From NCBI GenBank assembly GCA_002396125.1, contig DGWL01000005.1, positions 19,545 to 32,306 on the forward strand: DNA of 12,762 nucleotides, in the 5' to 3' direction. The notes under the pieces were generated by a model. It worked only from the letters and a program-made list of their open reading frames with translations, did not search any database and had not been told where the DNA came from. Shown here in pieces: positions 6,722 to 12,762 of this stretch. The translations under genes and the position numbers were made by a program. The DNA is from Porphyromonadaceae bacterium UBA4259. GTDB taxonomy: Bacteria; Bacteroidota; Bacteroidia; Bacteroidales; Muribaculaceae. Numbering within the stretch: position 1 is the stretch's first letter; each line of letters begins with the position of its first letter.

Positions 6722-9700
6722 TTACTTGCGTAACATCTTAGTAGTCGAACGGCTGCCGTCGGTGTACTCAGTAACGACGATGTTTACACCCTCGAATGGA
6801 GTGTCACTCATGATACCGGCAACGTTCACATACTTAACGCTCTTGACTGCCTTGCCGGCGGTGATGCCGTCGATGGCAGTAACAGTGTTTGTAATATTCA
6901 ATGGGAATACCTCATACTCAGTACCCTCGGGAGTACCCTTAAGCATTGGAGCAGTTTGGTTTTGAGTAGTCTTAAGGCGAATAATTGCCTCAAACTTCTC
7001 ATAACCCATGCCTGTGTCGTCCCAATCCTGGAGCACAATATTAGGATCGCTGTTCAGCTCCATGTTAACCTTGAACGAGCCCTTGAATCCTTCGGGATTC
7101 TTACTGCTGTTGTTGGTCATTCTCATGGTGTTGGTCTCCTTGTCATACTCGGCCCAAACAATCTGGGCAAACTCCTGAGGCTTAGCATTCATGAAGAAGT
7201 AGCCATCATTGTTGTCGATGAAGTTGCGAGCAACATAGTAGTTGGGATTGTAAACGCTAATCGCTTTGTAGATATAGCCCTCGCTCAGGGTAACACCGGT
7301 GAGAGTGGGGTTCATCTTGTTGCTGAAGGTACCGTGGATTGTTCCACCCTTGATGATGGGCAGTTCGCTGATGCCCTCGGGCAAATTGCCGGTGAACTGA
7401 AGCTCACACCAGTTGCTCTGGTCGTAGTAAGCCTGGTTGGGCTGCTTGTTGCCAAGAGCCTCGGGAATCTCATAGTTTGCATTGTTAGGAGCTACAGGAC
7501 TAGTCTTGTAAATAGACTGACCATTGTCGTCCTTAACCCAAACGCTATTTCCCTTGACATATACCACTTGCAAGTTGTTGCTGATAACATATTGATTGTT
7601 TTCAACACCGTCGGCGCAAAGCTCACGCAGGGTAACAGTCTTCTCCTCCCATGGGGTAAAGGTGATAGGCATGATCTCCCAAACATCATCCCATTTTTGG
7701 AGGATTGCAGTAACATTATAAAATGTGCCATCTGCAGCAGGAATATTAACAACAGCTGATGTAGTGCCGTCTTTCAGAACAGAACCAGTATCACTATACT
7801 TGTTGTAACCAACAGTTGTAACGGTAATGTTCTGGTCATTGGTGAAGTAGAAGTTCTTTCCACTCTTAGAAGTGATTTTCAGCTTGCTGACACGAACATA
7901 ACGGTTGTTATAAGTGTCGATATTATCTTGAGTCATCTGAAGGTTTGCAAGCTCAGCTACAGTGAAAGGCTCGGGATCAGCAAGGGCTTTCTGAGTGGCC
8001 TCTTGGAATCCTCCCTTGTCTTCGGCTGTGGCCTGATTGCTAACCGCTTGATAATAGCCACCATTTGCATAATACTGCTTGGTTACAACGAATCCGGCTG
8101 GAATCACATCGCCATTCTCATAGTAAGCACGCTGATTTTCATTGGTGCCATAATGACCGTCGAGTGATGGCTGCAGGAAGATTTGAGTGAAACCTGTTGC
8201 GTCCTTAACCCAGATGTACTCTTGGTAAGTGTTCTTGCTGTACTGTGAATAGTCATAGAGAACGGTGACAGGATTACGGAACTTGGCCTTGGTGCCATTC
8301 TCAAGAGCGAGGAACTCGGCAATGTTATTTACCATCTTGTATTCGCTATTGTCAGCAACAACGAAGTTCTGAATCTCCCAAGTACCTGCTCCAGTACCAG
8401 CCTCTGGATTATTGTAAAGGAATGAAATCTGAACCTTCTTGCCTGCATAAACATTTAGGCTTATGTCGGCATATTCATTGCTCCAATCACCTTCTGCTGG
8501 AGTTTGGAATGAAAGTGGCAATTGAATCCATGTGCCACTGGTGCCATTGGTAGTCTCACGAATCCATAGTGTGCACTGCTCACTTGCATTAGTGAAGTAA
8601 CCGTTAATCTGATATGCGAAGGTCAACTCAGGCTGAGTTGCGTCGGTCATGTCAATGATTGGAGAAACCAAGCGGCTTACAGCTGCGTTGTTGGTAGGAT
8701 TGGTATTTGCATTGTAAGCAGTACCCTTAACACCATAATTGCCGTCAAGCGACCATACTGGAGAATAACCGCTTACATTGTCAATAGTGAACTTGCCAAT
8801 TCCTGCGGTGAAGGGCTCACTGTAATCTAATGTTACGGTCTGAATCTCAGTTGACTTGTTGATAGTGTACTCAGCAGTTACCACGCTACTGCTGTTATCG
8901 CCCTTAACGGCGATAGCCTTGATAGTGGTGGTCGCGTTAACCAGAATCTCATTACCATCATACAAAATGCCTGTAGAGGCTGTTGGCTCACTGCCATCGG
9001 TGGTGTAATAGATGCTTGCACCAGTGGTGGCGCAAGAAATGGTTACGTCTACATCAACGTTGTAAATGCCGGCAGCTGGTGTGAATACTGGTGGCTGAAC
9101 AGAGTTGCTCTCACGGGTGTAGAGGTAAACATTTTCAGTTTTACCTTGAGAAGTTGTATAATTACGGAAATAATTACTTGTTATATAGTACCTTAATTGA
9201 CGACTGTCAGTAGTCTCTTTGTTTTGGATATTTGCAGCATAGTCACTCCCAATGGTAATAACTAATGAGCAAGCGCTAGCATTTGTTGAGAGTTTTGTGT
9301 CGGATTTAGGAAGTACTATATAATAATCATTACTTTGCTTAAGATTCCAAGCACCTGTTGAACCACCAAGAGTTAGGACATTCACTGACGAACCATCAGT
9401 AAGTGATACAGTGGAGCCACTTTCTCCAATTTTTCCATTTACTGTGAATCCCTCAGATAGAGAGGTGCCTGAATTGCTGCTTATTGCACCAAATGCAACA
9501 TTGTAAACATCTTCCCAATCATCTTCATAAGAAGACATAATGATATACTCATTACCTGCAACGAGCTGGCTTGCGCTGGTCACGAGAACGAAGTCACCGG
9601 TGCTGGGCTGAACATCGCTGTAAGTGAACTCAGCAGTGGTAACGTTACTGTAAGTATCACCTACATAGGCGCGTGCCTTAACGGTGGTGGTAGCGCTTAC

Positions 9701-11689
9701 TGTGAATGGAGCTGTGTACTGAGTGCCATTTTCGGGAGTTGGAGTGCTGCCATCAGTAGTATAATAGATGGTTGCGCCTTCCTCAGCTGTGATAGTCACT
9801 TGAGTAGCAGCATATATAGTGCCGCCGTTAGGAGTGATAACTGGAGCGGCAGGGGTCTTGGTGTAGGTCTTCTCAACAACTTCACTCTGAATATAGTTCA
9901 GAATGGCAATGGCCTTGATGGTAGTTGTTGCATCAAGGGTGATGGTGCCGGTGTACTCAGTGCCATTGCTTGCACTTGGAGTAGTGCCATCGGTAGTATA
10001 ATAGATTTTACCGCCAAGGTCTGTTAAGTTAGAGGCCAAGGTCACATTCTTGGTGTCATCGAATGTTGCGTTGTTGGGACTGATAGTCATGGTAACAGGC
10101 TTCTGGGTTACATAGGTCTTCCACTCGCTAAGGTTAGCAGTGATGGTGTACAGACCGGCTGGCAACTCAAATGAGTACATGTTGCTGTTGTCAGTGAAAT
10201 AAAGACCAACAGTGCCATCCATATCATAAGTGTCAACACTTACATTACTTCCATTAGTCGAAGGATATAGACGTCCGGTCAAACCGTCCCAGTTGCTGTT
10301 TGAATTAGAGAGGCCCTTAGCAAATTGGAACATGCCACGCTGAGCCTTGTCGAAATATACATCAATGGCATAGGTGCCAGCACTACTGTTGAAAGTCATC
10401 TGAGGAGCTGTGGTGAGATTCCAACCCTCAGTGCCGTTCATTCCGTGACCAATAAGATACAACTTGTCAGATGTGGTCTCGGCAACCTCTTTGTAAAGCT
10501 GGACTTCCTGTCCAGTGTTCCAACTTGTATAAGTGCGGAAGTCTGGACCTCCAGAATAGTATGATATTATTCTTCCGCTTGATCCTGCAATCTTGCAGTT
10601 ATTACCTTCAAAGGTAATTCCTAAATCAGCTGCAGATGTAGAGGCAGAAAGTGTATTCGAATTGTTTCCTATTGCCAGGTAATGGGTTTCATCTGGATAA
10701 GCAAGAGTGTATTCTCCTGCAGATCCTTCCCCAAGTGTGAAGATTCCTACAGGGTCATCACTTGAGATGTCCACTGAACCGTTTGAAATTGATACAGATG
10801 TAGCACTGCGGTTAGTTGTAGCAGTTGAACTGTAACTATGTAGTGCTTTGTTCCCAGTTTCAGTCACAATAATATAACGTTTGCCAATCTCAAGATCACT
10901 TGTGTTTTTTATACGCTCAAACTTTGTGGTAGTTGTTGGCAAATTAATAGTATAAGTTGCTGATGCAACTTCGCTATTATTCAAACCACTCTTAACAGCG
11001 ATAGCTTTAATCGTTGTTGTTGAGCCAACAGGTATAGCACTGCTGTAAACAGAAGAACTTGTGGTTGGAGTAGAGCCATTTGTAGTATAATAAATAGTTG
11101 CTCCAGACGTCTCACAGTTAATTGTCACATTCTGTGCACTTGTATAAGTACCCTCAGCAGGAGTAAATGTTGGGGTGGCAACTGTTTCAATTGGTGTTGA
11201 TGCTCCATAATTAATCACAATGTTATCAATAAACTTCTCAGCAGTAGTGCCAGAGAAACTGATTCTAACATAACCATCTGTTGCCTGGTCAAGCGTTAAC
11301 GTAGTCGTAGTCCATGAATTTCTTGCAATTGTAGCAGTTTCAAAAACTGCATTGGCCCAATTGGTATTATCTGTTGAAAATTCAATATTCATGGATCCAT
11401 TAGTATTTTTACTAGTTTTTGCCGCATCAATACTAATACTTGTGACTCCTGTCAGTTTTGTATTGTATGTCAAAGTTACGTCAGTAGAATTTCCATCTGT
11501 TGACGCACAATAAGATCCATTAGTAGACGAAGTATTACTAATGGGGTTTGAAACTACTGTAAAATTCGACGCAGTCCAACCTGTAGGTATGGCATTGCCT
11601 TCAAAATCAACAGTAATTGTTTCTGCCCAGCCGACTCCGAAGAACAGCGTGAGCAACGTTAAAAACGTTAGTAATTTTTTCATACGCAT
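6722..11689 (-). CDS. Large multidomain exported protein with four chitobiase-type C-terminal repeats
   Basis: This 1655-residue protein has a signal peptide (MRMKKLLTFLTLLTLFFG, likely cut after GWA at 22) and no catalytic motif I can see. Residues 25-161 look like a beta-sandwich binding domain. Four CHB_HEX_C_1-like repeats, each with an IYYTTdGstPT core, lie at about 168-249, 530-611, 614-690 and 864-944. Two copies of another module, opening with YIIV and ending in FRtYt...vyLY, lie at about 255-402 and 698-860. Residues 407-525 recall SusE/F-type binding segments. About 949-1112 resembles a choice-of-anchor J/cleaved-adhesin domain, and about 1117-1345 and 1347-1510 may be OB-fold-like. 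The tail, about 1618-1655 (EGVNIVVTEYTDGSRSTTK), is shared with the gene at 12264 and may be a sorting signal. The likely role is surface adhesion or glycan binding. An alternative start is at 11683 (MKK). Confidence 0.85.
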   Translation of the reverse strand: MRMKKLLTFLTLLTLFFGVGWAETITVDFEGNAIPTGWTASNFTVVSNPISNTSSTNGSYCASTDGNSTDVTLTYNTKLTGVTSISIDAAKTSKNTNGSMNIEFSTDNTNWANAVFETATIARNSWTTTTLTLDQATDGYVRISFSGTTAEKFIDNIVINYGASTPIETVATPTFTPAEGTYTSAQNVTINCETSGATIYYTTNGSTPTTSSSVYSSAIPVGSTTTIKAIAVKSGLNNSEVASATYTINLPTTTTKFERIKNTSDLEIGKRYIIVTETGNKALHSYSSTATTNRSATSVSISNGSVDISSDDPVGIFTLGEGSAGEYTLAYPDETHYLAIGNNSNTLSASTSAADLGITFEGNNCKIAGSSGRIISYYSGGPDFRTYTSWNTGQEVQLYKEVAETTSDKLYLIGHGMNGTEGWNLTTAPQMTFNSSAGTYAIDVYFDKAQRGMFQFAKGLSNSNSNWDGLTGRLYPSTNGSNVSVDTYDMDGTVGLYFTDNSNMYSFELPAGLYTITANLSEWKTYVTQKPVTMTISPNNATFDDTKNVTLASNLTDLGGKIYYTTDGTTPSASNGTEYTGTITLDATTTIKAIAILNYIQSEVVEKTYTKTPAAPVITPNGGTIYAATQVTITAEEGATIYYTTDGSTPTPENGTQYTAPFTVSATTTVKARAYVGDTYSNVTTAEFTYSDVQPSTGDFVLVTSASQLVAGNEYIIMSSYEDDWEDVYNVAFGAISSNSGTSLSEGFTVNGKIGESGSTVSLTDGSSVNVLTLGGSTGAWNLKQSNDYYIVLPKSDTKLSTNASACSLVITIGSDYAANIQNKETTDSRQLRYYITSNYFRNYTTSQGKTENVYLYTRESNSVQPPVFTPAAGIYNVDVDVTISCATTGASIYYTTDGSEPTASTGILYDGNEILVNATTTIKAIAVKGDNSSSVVTAEYTINKSTEIQTVTLDYSEPFTAGIGKFTIDNVSGYSPVWSLDGNYGVKGTAYNANTNPTNNAAVSRLVSPIIDMTDATQPELTFAYQINGYFTNASEQCTLWIRETTNGTSGTWIQLPLSFQTPAEGDWSNEYADISLNVYAGKKVQISFLYNNPEAGTGAGTWEIQNFVVADNSEYKMVNNIAEFLALENGTKAKFRNPVTVLYDYSQYSKNTYQEYIWVKDATGFTQIFLQPSLDGHYGTNENQRAYYENGDVIPAGFVVTKQYYANGGYYQAVSNQATAEDKGGFQEATQKALADPEPFTVAELANLQMTQDNIDTYNNRYVRVSKLKITSKSGKNFYFTNDQNITVTTVGYNKYSDTGSVLKDGTTSAVVNIPAADGTFYNVTAILQKWDDVWEIMPITFTPWEEKTVTLRELCADGVENNQYVISNNLQVVYVKGNSVWVKDDNGQSIYKTSPVAPNNANYEIPEALGNKQPNQAYYDQSNWCELQFTGNLPEGISELPIIKGGTIHGTFSNKMNPTLTGVTLSEGYIYKAISVYNPNYYVARNFIDNNDGYFFMNAKPQEFAQIVWAEYDKETNTMRMTNNSSKNPEGFKGSFKVNMELNSDPNIVLQDWDDTGMGYEKFEAIIRLKTTQNQTAPMLKGTPEGTEYEVFPLNITNTVTAIDGITAGKAVKSVKYVNVAGIMSDTPFEGVNIVVTEYTDGSRSTTKMLRK

Positions 11690-11747
11690 GAATAATTTGA
11701 AGTTAGTAATATATAAAAAAAGTTTGCCTTAAAACGAAAAAAGCCCT

Positions 11748-11769
11748 TGTATACAACATGTTGTATACA
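11748..11769. promoter_or_regulatory. Perfect 22-base palindrome in the leader of the large gene
   Basis: The arm TGTATACAACA is followed immediately by its exact reverse complement. Each half also contains the small palindrome TGTATACA, the two centred 14 bases apart. It lies between the -7 box and the start codon. On the minus strand it is followed by AGGGC and then TTTTTT (11743-11738), so it could be an attenuator or weak terminator hairpin (9 pairs around CATG). Equally it could be a DNA operator. I cannot decide between these. Confidence 0.5.
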
Positions 11770-11821
11770 GGAACTCAACAATGTAGAAACCTAAGAATGC
11801 ATTTGTTTCTGAATTTTTGTG

Positions 11822-11829
11822 CAAAGGTA
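11822..11829 (-). promoter_or_regulatory. Probable -7 box of the large exported protein gene
   Basis: The minus strand reads TACCTTTG, matching TAnnTTTG, followed by CA. It predicts a leader of about 125 bases that includes the palindrome at 11748-11769. The upstream AATTTGTT is shared with the secDF promoter; no good -33 element is visible. Confidence 0.55.
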
Positions 11830-11910
11830 TAACAAATTTTCTGGTTATCAGTAATAAAAGGTGTATTTTTTTTATAAATTATTCGTTTAGGTAAATCCCC
11901 CCGGGCGACC

Positions 11911-11942
11911 AGTTGTCAGTTTTCAGTTATCAGTTGTTAGTT
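11911..11942. repeat. Short heptamer array NTYAGTT, about 4.5 units
   Basis: GTCAGTT, TTCAGTT, ATCAGTT and GTTAGTT follow a partial AGTT. The array stands just outside the left end of copy D, as the longer array does in copy C. Confidence 0.85.
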
Positions 11943-11949
11943 TGTAGGG

Positions 11950-11978
11950 GCACACTAATTACGCTAATTTAAACTAAT
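11950..11978. repeat. Left terminal inverted repeat of copy D
   Basis: It is identical over 29 bases to the left end of copy C at 6159-6187. The identity continues outward through TTAGTTTGTAGGG. The matching right arm is almost entirely missing from this copy. Confidence 0.8.
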
Positions 11979-12092
11979 TCGCCTGGGGAATAATCAAACA
12001 AGATCAACAAAAAACAACAAAATCAACAAAAAATATAAAATTTTAAAAAAGAATAATTTTAGCGAAGCTTGCTGAGCTATAACCTTTAGCTC

Positions 12093-12152
12093 GAGGGAGT
12101 GAGCAGCATAGGTCGTGCCGTAGGCACGGTGTGCGAACAGCGAACCTCCCTC
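12093..12152. repeat. 60-base nested hairpin module, copy 2
   Basis: The outer stem is GAGGGAG/CTCCCTC and the inner hairpin CGTGCC-GTA-GGCACG. It matches the module at 3438-3497 at 57 of 60 positions with every stem base kept. It is preceded in both places by ACCTTTAGCTC and followed by AATTTCCG. Confidence 0.7.
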
Positions 12153-12188
12153 AATTTCCGCCCGCCGGGCGGCAACTGTGCCTCCACA

Positions 12189-12209
12189 AACTAAAAACTA
12201 ATAACTGAC
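12189..12209. repeat. Short heptamer array AACTRAN, 3 units
   Basis: AACTAAA, AACTAAT and AACTGAC lie directly against the T-run of the terminator at 12210-12242. This is the same arrangement as at 6563-6668. Confidence 0.8.
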
Positions 12210-12242
12210 AAAAACAAAGGCGGCACCTTGTGGCACCGCCTT
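12210..12242 (-). terminator. Rho-independent terminator of the truncated exported protein gene
   Basis: On the minus strand the same 11-pair stem as at 6668-6700 (AAGGCGGTGCC/GGTGCCGCCTT) closes on an ACAA loop and is followed by TGTTTTT. It starts 21 bases after the stop codon. Confidence 0.92.
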
Positions 12243-12263
12243 CGTCAATAATATGAGAATAGA

Positions 12264-12762
12264 TTACTTGTGTAGTTCCTTTGTGGCTGAGCGGGTTCCG
12301 TCGCTGTACTCGCGCACCACGATGTTCACACCCTCGAATGGGCGGTCGCTCTCCATGCCGGAGAGGTTGAAGTAGCGCACTCCCATCACCTGACGCTCGG
12401 TGTCGACATCATCGACGGCAGTGACAGTCTCGTCGCTGAGCTTCTCGGCTTTGACGATGGCGATTTCCCACTCGTTTGAGACGGGGTCGTCGGTGTCAAC
12501 AGCGATGTCCGAATTGGTTGCCATGAGCTGAGGTGCTCCGGCCGTTGCCGCCTTGCGCTTAATAATCACCGTGAGGCGATACATGGTGAGTTCCTCAAGA
12601 ATCACCTCGTCTTCGCGATAGGAGTCGTCGTTAGCCACAGCCACAGCGCCGTGCACCGCGTTCTCGGTGGTGGTGTTGCCGGCCTGTGGATACTTGGGCA
12701 TGTAGAACTTGCCATCGTGATAAACGGCCCACTCAATGGTGGCATATTCCTGCGCCTGTGGC
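12264..12762 (-). CDS. C-terminal part of an exported protein with a shared C-terminal domain (5' end outside the window)
   Basis: The frame stays open from the stop at 12264 to the window edge, giving 165 visible residues. The ATG at 12701 is internal, because codons for EWAVYHDGKFY continue upstream of it without a stop. No catalytic domain is recognised in the visible part. The last 38 residues match the end of the 1655-residue protein at 25 positions, including PFEGVNIVV and the EYxDGxRSxTK segment. The preceding stretch (YRLTVIIKRKAA) may correspond to KFEAIIRLKTTQ there, but that similarity is weak. I infer an exported protein whose tail may direct surface delivery; the rest of the gene is needed to say what it does. 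Confidence 0.8.
   Translation of the reverse strand, partial: PQAQEYATIEWAVYHDGKFYMPKYPQAGNTTTENAVHGAVAVANDDSYREDEVILEELTMYRLTVIIKRKAATAGAPQLMATNSDIAVDTDDPVSNEWEIAIVKAEKLSDETVTAVDDVDTERQVMGVRYFNLSGMESDRPFEGVNIVVREYSDGTRSATKELHK

Larger units (their letters stand above)
11911..12209. repeat. Copy D of the composite intergenic repeat
   Basis: In plus-strand order this copy has a short heptamer array (11911-11942), a left end (11950-11978), the A-rich core (about 11988-12069, ending TTTTAGCGAAGCT), the 60-base nested hairpin (12093-12152), the hairpin CCGCCC-GCC-GGGCGG (12158-12172), a right end cut down to GTGCCTCCACAAACT, and three heptamers (12189-12209). The nested hairpin lies outside the inverted ends in copy B but inside them here, so the modules are rearranged between copies. 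No gene is seen. Confidence 0.8.

Noticed and set aside
6663..6965. 100-codon plus-strand frame starting next to the terminator
   Set aside because: It begins inside the minus-strand terminator and runs antisense through the end of the large gene; no motif supports it.

Overview
The window looks like a piece of a gut Bacteroidales chromosome, most likely from the Prevotellaceae/Muribaculaceae side. The reasons are a fused SecD-SecF protein, a lipoprotein beginning CANIGSPEGG, a very large modular exported protein with chitobiase-type C-terminal repeats, -7 promoter boxes of the form TAnnTTTG, and A-rich leaders without Shine-Dalgarno sequences. The family placement is inference; the order-level placement is firmer.

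All four genes are on the minus strand. In transcription order they are: a 5'-truncated exported protein (12762-12264), a 1655-residue multidomain surface or secreted protein (11689-6722), a Big_5-type lipoprotein (5989-3902), and SecDF (3226-239). Gaps of roughly 360 to 730 bases separate them. Three genes have a recognisable -7 box and three have a Rho-independent terminator at their 3' end, so they look like separate transcription units rather than one operon. SecDF assists export through SecYEG, and the other three products are exported, but nothing here links them beyond that.

Every intergenic region, four of four, contains a copy of one composite repeat. Its parts are tandem heptamers (AACTRAN, or NTYAGTT on the other strand), inverted ends starting GCACACTAATT, an A-rich core ending in TTTTAGCGAAGCT, and GC-rich hairpins with 3- to 4-base loops. 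Two copies (3422-3906 and 6075-6667) have both ends, a third (11911-12209) has a truncated right end, and a fourth (1-130) runs off the window. The left and right ends carry different diagnostic bases, so the element has polarity. I recognise no published name for it, and it is the best candidate for something undescribed here.

The second notable point is that the 1655-residue protein and the truncated protein share a C-terminal domain (25 of 38 residues identical). They also share a 64-base 3' segment containing the stop codon and terminator that differs at one base, although the coding sequence just inside the stop is only about 70% identical.
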